NCBI RefSeq assembly: GCF_029910095.1
Contig: NZ_CP094526.1
Span: 3,534,001-3,598,000 of the forward strand
Length of the DNA: 64,000 nucleotides
Direction of reading: 5' to 3'
Origin: Bradyrhizobium sp. ISRA464
GTDB taxonomy: Bacteria; Pseudomonadota; Alphaproteobacteria; Rhizobiales; Xanthobacteraceae
Both the position numbers and the translations under genes were made by a program. Positions 8,574 through 16,024 of the stretch are shown in pieces; position 1 is the stretch's first letter, and every line of letters begins with the position of its first letter. Under the pieces are notes generated by a model. It was given only the letters and a program-made list of their open reading frames with translations. It made no database searches and was not told the origin of the DNA.

Positions 8574-8951
8574 ATGGGGAGCGTACGGCGCTGGACCTCT
8601 GATGAGGACGACAAGCTCAGGGAGCTCGCCAAGGCCGGCAGGAATGCCCTTGAGATCAGCAACGAGCTGACTCGCAGCCCCTCAGCCGTGCGCCGCCGCG
8701 CGGAAGTTCTATCTGTCCTCATCGTCGCGAAAGCCTACCGGGCGCGCCCGTCGCATGTCGCGACGCATCTCGAACGCGTGGCGATCGACGCGATCCGGAA
8801 TCGTCGCCCGTTTCCCGCCGGCGTCGGCCCGAGCACCATCGCGGGGATGATCGAGAAGGGATGGATCGTCCCGGAGAGCGCGATGGGACGAAAGTACCGC
8901 GTCACCGATGGCGGCGTGGAGGCGGTCCGCCGCAAGATCCCGAGCAACTGA
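8574..8951 (+). CDS. Small protein with SANT/Myb-like N-terminal helix-turn-helix
   Basis: The 125-residue product starts at an ATG with AGAGGGG upstream. Residues 4-45 resemble a Myb/SANT-type DNA-binding helix bundle: RRWTSDEDDKLRELAKAG with a Trp-Thr-x-x-Glu/Asp-Asp start, then NALEISNELTRSPSAVRRRA, in which the AIA-type turn and the SAVRRRA recognition helix fit GcrA- or Myb-like proteins. The C-terminal half is basic and ends with a short winged-looking segment (IAGMIEKGWIV, YRVTDGGVEAV). It may be a small DNA-binding regulator. No target is evident. Confidence 0.72.
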   Translation: MGSVRRWTSDEDDKLRELAKAGRNALEISNELTRSPSAVRRRAEVLSVLIVAKAYRARPSHVATHLERVAIDAIRNRRPFPAGVGPSTIAGMIEKGWIVPESAMGRKYRVTDGGVEAVRRKIPSN

Positions 8952-9069
8952 AAACAGTCCGGAGACGCAGCGCGCCGGGACGGACCAGCGCAATGCCGCC
9001 TCTGTCGTCATTGTGGCGCCGGCATCACCCGCGGGTAGAATAAGCCGCATCTCTCGAAGAGGATGCGCG

Positions 9070-9486
9070 GTGGCCGGCGAACGCAATCTGGATACGTTGC
9101 TGCGGGGCATGAAGCCCGAACTGCAGGACGGCATTTTCGTGTTTTGCACGATTGCAGCCGACGAAGACGTACCCGTCGGCATCAGGCCGCTGCTGACATT
9201 TCGCGAACAGGAAGCAACCACCCTGGTGATCCGACGAGAGGAGGCCGAACGCGCCGGGCTGCGCTACCAGTTCGCCTCGCGCCTTTTGACCTTGACCGTG
9301 CATTCCTCGCTTGACGCGGTCGGGTTTCTGGCCGCGGTCTCGGCTCGCCTCGCGCATGCCGACATCAGCGTGAATGCGGTGTCGGCGTTCTATCACGATC
9401 ATCTGTTCGTGCCCGAGCATCGGGCCAACGAAGCCCCCTCGCGCTTCTGCAGGGCATGGCCGCCCGGGCGTGACCCTCGTCCTTGA
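9070..9486 (+). CDS. ACT-domain protein with frameshifted C-terminus
   Basis: The product belongs to a small ACT-domain family of about 130 residues (LDTLLRGMKPEL start, LTLTVHSSLDAVGFLAAV ACT core, YHDHLFVPEHRA end), thought to bind amino acids. I chose GTG at 9070 because AGAGGA precedes it and the family begins there. After HRANEA the reading frame leaves the family: the expected ending ALALLQGMAARA, followed by a stop, is present in another frame after a run of five C bases near 9433-9437. A 1-base loss or 2-base gain in that run would explain it, so about the last 12 residues are replaced by an unrelated tail. The domain core is intact. Confidence 0.8.
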   Translation: MAGERNLDTLLRGMKPELQDGIFVFCTIAADEDVPVGIRPLLTFREQEATTLVIRREEAERAGLRYQFASRLLTLTVHSSLDAVGFLAAVSARLAHADISVNAVSAFYHDHLFVPEHRANEAPSRFCRAWPPGRDPRP

Positions 9487-9523
9487 CATTTCTTGGAGGT
9501 TACGCTGAATTGAATTCAATTCA
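9483..9523 (+). promoter_or_regulatory. Promoter with overlapping 18-bp palindrome (candidate TetR operator)
   Basis: A consensus TTGACA lies at 9483-9488. Seventeen bases later, the position of a -10 box is occupied by the left end of a perfect 18-bp palindrome, TGAATTGAATTCAATTCA (9506-9523). The dyad is 20-30 bp upstream of the TetR start codon, the typical layout of an autorepressed tetR promoter, where a bound dimer would block RNA polymerase. The assignment is by position and symmetry. Confidence 0.62.
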
Positions 9524-9545
9524 ATAGCGGAGATCAGGCAAGGCC

Positions 9546-10151
9546 GTGACCGGTATGGGGACGCGAGAGAGGCTGATCGGCGCGGCTCAAGAGGAACTCA
9601 TTCGCGGCCATGGGCACCTGGAGATGCAGGCCGTCGCGACGCGGGCGCGCGTCTCGGTCGGGCTCGCCTATCATCACTTCGGATCGAAGGCCGGTTTGAT
9701 CGCAGCCGTTGTCGAAGACTTCTACAACCGCCTCGATGGGGCGGTGTTCAGCGGCGCGAGGCTGCCTACGGAAAGCTGGGCGGCGCGGGAGCGGGCGCGG
9801 ATCCGTGCCTATATCGCGTTTCATTACGCGCACCCGTTTGCCCCTCTCGTCATCGGGACGCTGAGCCGCGCGCCTGAAGTGGTGGATGTCGAGACCGCCT
9901 TCACCGCCAAGCAACTCGCGGCGGGCGCGCTCATGCTCGAGGCGGCGCAGCGCGACGGCATCGTACCCGGCGACATCGATCCGCAACTCACCATCGCGCT
10001 GATGATCGGCGGCATTCGCCAGGCACTGGTCGGCAGCCTGACGCGCGAGCCGCGACCCGATCCGGACAAACTGACCAACGACATCTGGGTCTTCATCGCC
10101 GCGGCGCTGCGCCTGCCCGTGGAGACGGACGCCCGGAGCAGGGGCGCCTGA
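9546..10151 (+). CDS. TetR/AcrR-family transcriptional regulator
   Basis: The protein has about 200 residues. Residues 1-50 form the TetR helix-turn-helix (GTRERLIGAAQEELIRGHG, then MQAVATRARVSVGLAYHHFGSKAGLI), and the remainder is a helical ligand-binding and dimerisation domain. GTG at 9546 and ATG at 9555 are both plausible starts. The next gene, a FabA-type dehydratase, begins only 33 bp downstream on the same strand, so the two are probably co-transcribed. An acyl-CoA or fatty-acid effector would make sense (inference). A palindromic operator lies immediately upstream. Confidence 0.9.
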   Translation: MTGMGTRERLIGAAQEELIRGHGHLEMQAVATRARVSVGLAYHHFGSKAGLIAAVVEDFYNRLDGAVFSGARLPTESWAARERARIRAYIAFHYAHPFAPLVIGTLSRAPEVVDVETAFTAKQLAAGALMLEAAQRDGIVPGDIDPQLTIALMIGGIRQALVGSLTREPRPDPDKLTNDIWVFIAAALRLPVETDARSRGA

Positions 10152-10184
10152 CGTTCAGCCGGCAACATCACGAAAGGTCTCGTT

Positions 10185-10715
10185 TTGCCCAACCCGCACG
10201 ACTTTCACGCACCGCAATCGTCCTACAGCAAGGAAGATCTTCTCAGATCGAGCGAAGGCGGCTATTTCGGCCCGGGCAATGCGCAGTTGCCGGCACCGCC
10301 GATGCTGATGATGGACCGCATCACCGAGATCAGCGTCGACGGCGGCGAATTCGGCAAGGGCCGCATCGTCGGCGAATTGGACATCTCGCCGAGCCTCTGG
10401 TTCTTCGATTGTCACTTTGCCAATGACCCGGTAATGCCGGGATGCCTCGGGCTGGACGCGATGTGGCAGATGATCGGCTATTGGCTGGGATGGTCGGGCT
10501 CGCCAGGCAGGGGCCGGGCGCTGGGCGTCGGCGAGGTGAAGTTCAGGGGGCACATCACGCCCGACGTCAGGCATGTTCGCTACGAGGTCGACATGCGCCA
10601 GGTCAAGCGCGGCCGGCTGGTGCTCGGAATTGCCGACGGCCGCGTGCTTGCCGACGGCGCCTGCGTCTACGTGGCGAAGGACATGAGGGTCGGGCTGATC
10701 ACGTCGGCCGCCTAG
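10185..10715 (+). CDS. fabA: FabA-type 3-hydroxyacyl-[acyl-carrier-protein] dehydratase
   Basis: FabA dehydrates 3-hydroxydecanoyl-ACP and isomerises the trans-2 to the cis-3 product in unsaturated fatty acid synthesis. The 176-residue length and the family hallmarks are present: [16 protein letters not shown], catalytic His77 in [13 protein letters not shown] and Asp91 in LGLDAMWQM. The frame starts with TTG at 10185, since no ATG or GTG lies before the conserved MPNPHDF opening; AAAGG is upstream. The usual partner fabB is not adjacent; instead a TetR gene lies directly upstream. It could be a second, regulated FabA copy (inference). Confidence 0.92.
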   Translation: MPNPHDFHAPQSSYSKEDLLRSSEGGYFGPGNAQLPAPPMLMMDRITEISVDGGEFGKGRIVGELDISPSLWFFDCHFANDPVMPGCLGLDAMWQMIGYWLGWSGSPGRGRALGVGEVKFRGHITPDVRHVRYEVDMRQVKRGRLVLGIADGRVLADGACVYVAKDMRVGLITSAA

Positions 10716-10843
10716 CGCTGAGCTATCGCCTGACGATTCAAAACCGTTTTGTGCGCCGGCGCGGGGCCAATCGTCGCCCACACCACCGCTGCGATCGCCA
10801 GGGCCGCGAGGATGGCGCCGCGCAAAGGATGGTCGTTCTTCAT
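10712..10843 (-). CDS. Tiny predicted single-pass membrane protein (43 aa)
   Basis: This short frame encodes 43 residues with a central hydrophobic helix ([18 protein letters not shown]) between a basic-polar N-terminus (MKNDHPLR) and a polar tail. Its stop lies against the end of the fabA gene on the other strand. It begins 10 bases after another tiny frame (10854-10937), which hints at a two-gene unit. No strong ribosome binding site is visible, so translational coupling would be needed. It could also be a chance frame. Confidence 0.4.
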   Translation of the reverse strand: MKNDHPLRGAILAALAIAAVVWATIGPAPAHKTVLNRQAIAQR

Positions 10844-10853
10844 ACCGGCCCGA

Positions 10854-10937
10854 TCAGATGACGTGCTCGAGTTTCCGCATCTCCTGCAGGCGAGCCAGAC
10901 AATATTCCCGATACATTGCGTTGATGAAGTCCCACAT
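10854..10937 (-). CDS. Tiny ORF (27 aa), Arg/Glu-rich amphipathic helix
   Basis: The frame encodes 27 residues beginning MWDFINAMYREYCLARLQEM and ending KLEHVI. The whole peptide would be one amphipathic helix. AAAGGGA lies about 9 bases before the ATG, which is a good ribosome binding site. Very short proteins with a Y-x-x-x-R-L-x-E-M-R pattern occur in rhizobia and are often missed in annotation. Length alone cannot exclude chance; the ribosome site and the downstream membrane ORF raise the probability. Confidence 0.45.
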   Translation of the reverse strand: MWDFINAMYREYCLARLQEMRKLEHVI

Positions 10938-11217
10938 GATCCCAATCCCTTTGGTGCAATGCGGGTAAGCTGCGCCGGATTTGTTTCAGGCTGACTTCGC
11001 GGGCCCAGGAAAATGGTTTCGTCCGCTGGTCTTGACGGAGCTGGCGCGCCGCGGCGAATGAAGATTCTCGATGGGGTGGTCACGGCATTGCCAGGAGCAT
11101 GATCCGGTTTCATACTCTTGCATAGTCCGGCGGCCCACCGCGACCAGCCAAGCTGACGCTGCGACCAAGCGAAATGCAGGCGACAATGCCGGATTATCGG
11201 AAAGCGGAGGGACGGCG

Positions 11218-12036
11218 ATGCTGTTTCGTTTCGCATTTGCGCTTGTGTCGATGACGGCGCTGCTGCTCGATCCCATGGACGCCGCGTCGCAGGGCATGCT
11301 GAGCAACGTCGACCTCAACAGCCCCGAAATGTCGACAGCGGAGATGACGCGCGCCGAGGTCGAGGCGCTTCTCAAGGCGGCGCCTCAGGACCCCGCGGGC
11401 CAGCGCTCTGCGGATTTGCAAGGAAAGCGGCTGTCTCACCTCGATCTCTCAGGGCTCGACTTTTCCGGCAGCAATCTTCGCCTCGTCAAGCTCAACCGGA
11501 CCAGCCTGAAAGGCGCACGCTTCGATCGTGCCATCCTCAACCAGGCCTGGCTGATCGACGCGGATTTGACCGGGGCGTCCCTTGTCCACGCATCACTGCT
11601 CGGCACGCAGATGCAACGCGCGAAGCTCGACAGCGCCGATTTGAACGGCACCCGCATCACCGCGGATTTTTCCGGTGCCAGCTTGATCGGGGCCAAGCTC
11701 ACCGGCGCCGATTTGAGCGCTGATATGCGCAACCAATCGATGGGCCTGATGCGCGGCGTGCTCAAATCCGCCGATCTCACAAATGCGGACCTGAGCGGCG
11801 CCAATCTCTCGCGCGTCGATCTCGAATTCGCCCAGCTGCAGAACGCCAATCTGGCGAATTGCAATCTCAACCATGCCGACCTTGCGGGAGCCGACTTGTC
11901 CAACACCAATCTCGCAGGCGCCGATTTCACCGAGGCCGACCTCGCGTCGGCCCTCTTGCCGAGCGCAGCCGCGCTGGAAAAGGCCAGCAATCTGGACAAG
12001 GCTTTGAACTTGAACCTGGCGCGGCGCCATCCTTGA
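11218..12036 (+). CDS. Secreted pentapeptide-repeat protein
   Basis: This 272-residue protein has an N-terminal hydrophobic signal (LFRFAFALVSMTALLL) and then, from about residue 75 to 245, an almost unbroken run of A(D/N)Lxx pentapeptides (for example LDLSG LDFSG, ADLTG ASLVH, ADLSG ANLSR, ADLAG ADLSN). Such repeats fold into a right-handed quadrilateral beta-helix. The signal suggests a periplasmic location, which argues against the cytosolic gyrase-protecting type. GGAGG precedes the ATG at 11218. A break in the repeat (SADMRNQSMGLMRGV) may be a loop between two helical blocks. The ligand is unknown. Confidence 0.85.
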   Translation: MLFRFAFALVSMTALLLDPMDAASQGMLSNVDLNSPEMSTAEMTRAEVEALLKAAPQDPAGQRSADLQGKRLSHLDLSGLDFSGSNLRLVKLNRTSLKGARFDRAILNQAWLIDADLTGASLVHASLLGTQMQRAKLDSADLNGTRITADFSGASLIGAKLTGADLSADMRNQSMGLMRGVLKSADLTNADLSGANLSRVDLEFAQLQNANLANCNLNHADLAGADLSNTNLAGADFTEADLASALLPSAAALEKASNLDKALNLNLARRHP

Positions 12037-12174
12037 GGATCGCAGTGATCCAAGCCTTGGCATTTCGGCCGGGAACCGAGCGATCGGCATACCAGCGCCA
12101 ACAGCCGTGAAATTACAACCAGCGGTTTTTGAAAGTGCAGATTGTGTCAACGCGATCGGTTCCAGTGCCGCGAT

Positions 12175-12192
12175 TGCATCATAATTGATGCA
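12175..12192. promoter_or_regulatory. Palindrome in a 450-bp gap
   Basis: TGCATCA and TGATGCA are perfect inverted arms around TAAT. The site is in the otherwise featureless region 12037-12485 between the pentapeptide-repeat gene and the next small gene. It could be an operator for the downstream gene about 290 bp away, or a weak hairpin. I see no other structure or convincing gene in this gap. Confidence 0.3.
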
Positions 12193-12485
12193 CAACCAAA
12201 ACACTCACGCGTGTTGCTGTTCCAGCAAATCAGTCTCAGGCTGAACATCCCTCGGTGGTGACGGGTGGCGCACGCCCTCAGACACTGGCCTCGCAAGTGT
12301 GTCGGCCGTCATCGCCGGGGAATCGCGCTTGCCAGCGCCTCATGATCGCGACGCAGGCTCGGCAAGCGTTCACCCCACGTCAGTGGAATTTGAGAGCCTG
12401 CGCGCTAGCGCTCGAAGCGGTGTCTTGGCATCGTTCTTGCCAAGGCGCGGCTCGTTTCAAAAAGAAAAAGAAGGAGACGACAGCG

Positions 12486-12746
12486 ATGACAGAGCCAACA
12501 AACAAAGAAGTCGCTGACCTCGCTCGCAAGCTGATCAAGCTCATCCTGCGCGAGCACCCCGTGACCGACCCGCGCGTGACGACCGTGACAATGGTGAGAG
12601 CACTGATCGCGGTGATTATGACGGTGGGCGAGATAGCCGGTATCTCGTCACAGGCGATGGCCCTGGAATTTGAATTTGCCGCGCACAATCTTCGTGACGG
12701 CAAGGTGTTGCATATCGGCCCCGGAAGGGATGCAGACCGTCGATAG
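12486..12746 (+). CDS. Hypothetical small protein
   Basis: The 86-residue product starts at an ATG with a strong AAGGAG (in AAGAAGGAGACGAC) just upstream. The N-terminal half is a charged helix (NKEVADLARKLIKLILREHP). A hydrophobic helix follows (MVRALIAVIMTVGEIAGISS), and the rest is short and polar. I do not recognise a family. It may be a small membrane-associated protein. It sits immediately left of the recombinase remnant that marks the start of the accreted region. Confidence 0.6.
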   Translation: MTEPTNKEVADLARKLIKLILREHPVTDPRVTTVTMVRALIAVIMTVGEIAGISSQAMALEFEFAAHNLRDGKVLHIGPGRDADRR

Positions 12747-12857
12747 CCGCGTGCTTGAGGTAAGCCGTCAGACCTCTGATCTAGTGAGGATAGGACTCAG
12801 GAGGGCAAATTGCTGGCCGGACCTTGGAACGCAAGCATGCGGGCGTTCCAGGGCCTG

Positions 12858-13057
12858 GCAGGCCACGCATGCGGACCGAGGCGGGCGGTTACCGTCGCGA
12901 CCACCTCCGCGGGCTCGCCCAGCGCGTGGAAGTCGATGCGAAAGAAGTTCGCATCATGGGCTCGAAAAACTTGTTCCTGCGCACGCTCGTCGCTGGGTCA
13001 AGCGCAAAAACGGCAGGTGTTGGAGTGCCCGATTTTGTACTGACGGTTTTGTATTGA
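12858..13057 (+). pseudogene. Remnant of a large serine recombinase (C-terminal end only)
   Basis: About 200 bp encode residues closely matching the C-terminus of the recombinase at 19592-21180: RMRTEAGGYRRDHLRGLAQR, VEVDAKEVRIMGSK, LRTLVAGSS and VGVPDFV. The catalytic and DNA-binding domains are missing. This is a scar of an earlier integrative element related to, but not identical with, the downstream one. It is followed within 3 bp by the first copy of the 32-bp repeat that begins TGGCGCGC, the same junction seen at the end of the downstream recombinase. Confidence 0.8.
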
Positions 13058-13059
13058 AA

Positions 13060-13091
13060 TGGCGCGCCACGGCCGATGAAGATGGGCACTA
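13060..13091. repeat. 32-bp direct repeat, copy 1 (att-like)
   Basis: The copy starts TGGCGCGCCACGG, runs through GATGAAGATGGGC and ends at CACTA. It is identical to copies at 14923-14954 and 15798-15829. The first 8 bases equal the 3' end of the tRNA-Arg gene at 21176-21183 as read on the plus strand. It follows a recombinase remnant, as expected of an old element boundary. The rest of the gap to 13331 shows no clear gene. Confidence 0.75.
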
Positions 13092-13331
13092 CTGCTTCGC
13101 CATTCCACCATGACACCTTATCCGGAGAGGCGCTCCAATAGGAATGTCGGCGAAGATCTTTGACACGGCGCAGCCGCTCCGGGCGACAATCAGGATTCGA
13201 ACGCGCGACTTTAGCCTTCGAGACTAAGAGTCCGAGAGCGATCCCGCCGGAAACGTCTCTGAATTGGTACGCAACTTTTGCCGTCTATCTGTCTTGTCAA
13301 CACATTGTGGATTCAATGAATCTGGACGCCG

Positions 13332-14660
13332 ATGACTGTTGGGTCGATCTGGATGCCGAAGACCTTGCGCCCGATCGTGTCGTTGCTCCTGGGGCTCGCG
13401 TTCCTGCTGGCAGGCAGTGGCCTGCAATTCACCTTGCTGCCGTTGCGCGGCAGCGCGGAAGGTTTTGACGATCTTGCACTCGGCGTCATCAGTTCTGCCT
13501 ATTATGTCGGCTTCGTCAGCGGCTGTCTGCTCGCGCCTTATCTGATCCTGCGCGCAGGACACATTCGCGCCTTTACAGCAATGGTGGCGGTGGCGGCTGC
13601 CGTGGCGCTTGCCTACGCACTCGTGCCGGTGGTCGCGGCCTGGATCGCGTTCCGCGGCGTAACCGGCCTCTGCCTCGCCGGTCTCTACCTGGTGGTCGAG
13701 AGCTGGCTCAACGATCGCGCCTCCAACGAGACTCGCGGGCTCGTGCTGTCGGCTTATGTGGTGGTCAATTATGGCGCCATTACACTTGGTCAGGCTTTGG
13801 TGACGCTCTATCCGATCACCGAGGCCGGGAACTTCATGGTGGCCGCCATGCTTTCCTCCTTGGCTATTGTTCCGGTGGCACTGACCCGCGCGGCGCAACC
13901 AGCACCGCTTACCATCGTCAGCTTTCGCGTCGAACAGCTCTATCGCGCGGCGCCGGTCGCGCTTGTGGCAAGTTTCATGATTGGCGCTGCCAACGGTGCA
14001 TTTTGGGGGCTCGCGCCGCTATCGGCCGCCGGCAGCGGCCTCAGCATCAATCAGGCGGCGCTGTTCATGAGTACGGCGGTGCTGGCAGGAGCGATCGTTC
14101 AGTGGCCGGTGGGCCATCTGTCCGACCGCGTCGATCGCCGCCGGGTGCTGCTTGTTCTCTTGATCGGAGCCGCCGCCGCGGGCGTCGCCTCGTGGCTGAT
14201 CTCCGCGTCTGGAACGACGCTGCTGCTGTTCGGCATTCTCTTCGGTGCACTTGCTCTGCCCGGCTATTCGCTTGCCGCTGCCCACGCCTATGACAAGACC
14301 CCCGCGAGTGATGTCGTACCGATCGCCGCTACGATCCTGCTCACCAACGGCCTCGGTTCGGTGGTCGGGCCTCTCATTGCCGCCACCTTCATGTCCGCGG
14401 AAGGACCGCGCGCGCTATTCCTGTTTACCGCGATAGTCCAGGCGCTGCTTGCGACCTACGTATTCTACCGCACGCGTGTGCAGGCCTCGCTTGCCTCCCC
14501 GCGGAAGACCGAGTTCGATCTTGCCACGACCGCACTCGTGGGCACGGTGGTCACACACGACGCGCTGGACCCAGCCGATCCCTCGATCGTTATCCCGGAG
14601 CGCTATGCGCGCGCCCCCATGCAAGCCAATGCGAGGTCGGCTCCACCGTCGGAGCGCTGA
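13332..14660 (+). CDS. MFS transporter (12-TM, sugar/drug-type)
   Basis: The 442-residue protein shows about twelve hydrophobic helices in two halves and fits the major facilitator superfamily, YcaD-like branch. The loop between helices 2 and 3 has the pattern (APYLILRAGHIRAF) and the corresponding second-half loop is GHLSDRVDRRRVLL, the typical MFS motif A. A long polar C-terminal tail of about 55 residues follows the last helix. ATG at 13332 and the ATG at 13353 (MPKTLRP) are both possible; neither has a strong ribosome site. The substrate cannot be told from sequence. The gene lies between two repeat copies and so may be island cargo. Confidence 0.88.
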   Translation: MTVGSIWMPKTLRPIVSLLLGLAFLLAGSGLQFTLLPLRGSAEGFDDLALGVISSAYYVGFVSGCLLAPYLILRAGHIRAFTAMVAVAAAVALAYALVPVVAAWIAFRGVTGLCLAGLYLVVESWLNDRASNETRGLVLSAYVVVNYGAITLGQALVTLYPITEAGNFMVAAMLSSLAIVPVALTRAAQPAPLTIVSFRVEQLYRAAPVALVASFMIGAANGAFWGLAPLSAAGSGLSINQAALFMSTAVLAGAIVQWPVGHLSDRVDRRRVLLVLLIGAAAAGVASWLISASGTTLLLFGILFGALALPGYSLAAAHAYDKTPASDVVPIAATILLTNGLGSVVGPLIAATFMSAEGPRALFLFTAIVQALLATYVFYRTRVQASLASPRKTEFDLATTALVGTVVTHDALDPADPSIVIPERYARAPMQANARSAPPSER

Positions 14661-14714
14661 CCCGGTTCGCTGCTTGCCGCGGCATCCAGCGCCACCCTCA
14701 TTGGAGCGCAAACC

Positions 14715-14942
14715 ATGCGCGTTCAAGTCGAGATCCATCCTGATGACGACGGCACACCGATGATGCGGGCGCTTCATTTCGATAACCGTCGGATCGACGT
14801 CGTCGAAGCGCTCGATCAATGGTACGGGCCGGACTACCGCTACGTTAAAGTCCGAGGCCGCGACGGGGCGTTGTACATCCTGAAATTCGACGAGACGCGC
14901 GCTGACTGGGAACTGACGATGTTGGCGCGCCACGGCCGATGA
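14715..14942 (+). CDS. Small hypothetical protein whose end overlaps the 32-bp repeat
   Basis: The 75-residue product (MRVQVEIHPDDDG start, VVEALDQWYGPDYRYVKVRG, LYILKFDETRADWEL) looks like a small beta-rich protein of a kind found widely in Rhizobiales. Its last residues, LARHGR and the stop codon, are encoded by the start of repeat copy 2. The insertion that produced the repeat may therefore have replaced the native C-terminus (inference). No function is known. Confidence 0.65.
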   Translation: MRVQVEIHPDDDGTPMMRALHFDNRRIDVVEALDQWYGPDYRYVKVRGRDGALYILKFDETRADWELTMLARHGR

Positions 14943-14954
14943 AGATGGGCACTA
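14923..14954. repeat. 32-bp direct repeat, copy 2 (att-like)
   Basis: This copy is identical in its 32 bases to 13060-13091 and 15798-15829. Downstream similarity to copy 3 goes on in diverged form: both are followed within about 90 bases by CTGCGATGGCCTGCGAT and a CCTCGTGGGCC / CCTCATGGGCC motif (to about 15055 here and 15925 there). The duplicated unit was thus about 130 bp originally. The gap 14943-15250 holds this repeat and no other clear feature. Confidence 0.75.
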
Positions 14955-15250
14955 TTCATTCGCAGTAGCGCGATGACGGAGCAGCCCGCCATGCGGCCCA
15001 ATTCGCGATACTGCGATGGCCTGCGATTTTGCACTGCGCCTCGTGGGCCCGCCTCCCGCGGCGCTTGCAGCCTGACGCGGCGGCCTATCTCGCGTTGCGT
15101 TGCCTTTGGCGGCACGCACGGCAGCGGGAGGAACTTACCATTTCCTTATTTCTCGCTTCTCTTTTTGCGTCGTTGAGGTAGCCTCGCAGGACCAGACGGG
15201 CGCTGAGGCCCTCTGGAGGGCAGGAACACTCGAACATGGAGGGTTCTGCT

Positions 15251-15526
15251 ATGGCCAAGCAAGAAAACTCAATTGAGTCGGCCCATCGCGTCAAACTCCT
15301 GGAAATTGATTGGGAAGACCTCAGCGAACCGGGCGCTTATGTTGAACGCGGCACCGGTGATCTTTACCGCTTCCCAATGGAGTCCTTGCTCAAGGGAGGC
15401 TCTCCGGTCGTCACCAAGGAGAGCCATGGTGCGTCCAGGCTTTGCCAGATCAGCAAAGATCCCTATGTGACGAGCATGAAGGCCAGGCTCATTTGCGCCC
15501 AGCACAACATCGAGCCTAACTTCTAG
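15251..15526 (+). CDS. Small hypothetical protein
   Basis: The 91-residue product begins MAKQENSIESAHRVKLLEID and includes EPGAYVERGTGDLYRFP, a short strand-loop-strand, and two cysteines in the second half (SRLCQIS, ARLICAQ). GGAGGG precedes the ATG at 15251; an earlier in-frame ATG at 15236 adds only five residues. There is no signal peptide or membrane segment. I do not recognise the family. It lies between repeat copies 2 and 3. Confidence 0.7.
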   Translation: MAKQENSIESAHRVKLLEIDWEDLSEPGAYVERGTGDLYRFPMESLLKGGSPVVTKESHGASRLCQISKDPYVTSMKARLICAQHNIEPNF

Positions 15527-15797
15527 CATTCTCGTCTCGTGTTGCGCCTGAAACGGTGCAGCGACTTAGCAAGGATGACATGACGGACGCGCTCGTGCGG
15601 AGGGCGTCCGTTATCTGCATCGAGTGTAGGCGAATGGCTCTGGAAGACGAAGCCGCTCGCGCTCCATAGTGCGGTCAGAACGTCCAAATCGAACAGGTGA
15701 GCGAGGCTCGGACCGATCGACAACGTTCGGACCTAAAGCTGTACCCGTGTCTCCGGAATAAACCGTAGCCGATGTGTCCAGGACGGACCGTACCGGG

Positions 15798-15829
15798 TGG
15801 CGCGCCACGGCCGATGAAGATGGGCACTA
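15798..15829. repeat. 32-bp direct repeat, copy 3 (att-like)
   Basis: This is the third identical 32-bp copy. It lies in the 15527-16024 gap, which has no convincing gene. After the repeat, the sequence up to about 15925 is a diverged copy of the region after copy 2. The boundary motif TGGCGCGC again matches the tRNA-Arg 3' end. Confidence 0.75.
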
Positions 15830-16024
15830 TTGCTTCGCCGTGGCGCTATGATGCCATAGCCGATTACCGGCTCCAACCGACTAACCTGCGATGGCCTGCG
15901 ATCTTTCGCTACGCCTCATGGGCCGCAGTCTTCCCGATTTCCGGTTGCCCGTCGATAGCGACCCTTTAGATCAATCCCGGGAATGGCGTGATAAGCCGAG
16001 AGCGGAGAAAAACTCGGTCGCGCT

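Noticed and set aside
13165..13250. tRNA-like sequence (GGATTCGAAC and a possible anticodon arm) upstream of the MFS gene
   Set aside because: The T-stem does not pair and no acceptor stem can be closed; it may be a decayed fragment but not a tRNA gene.
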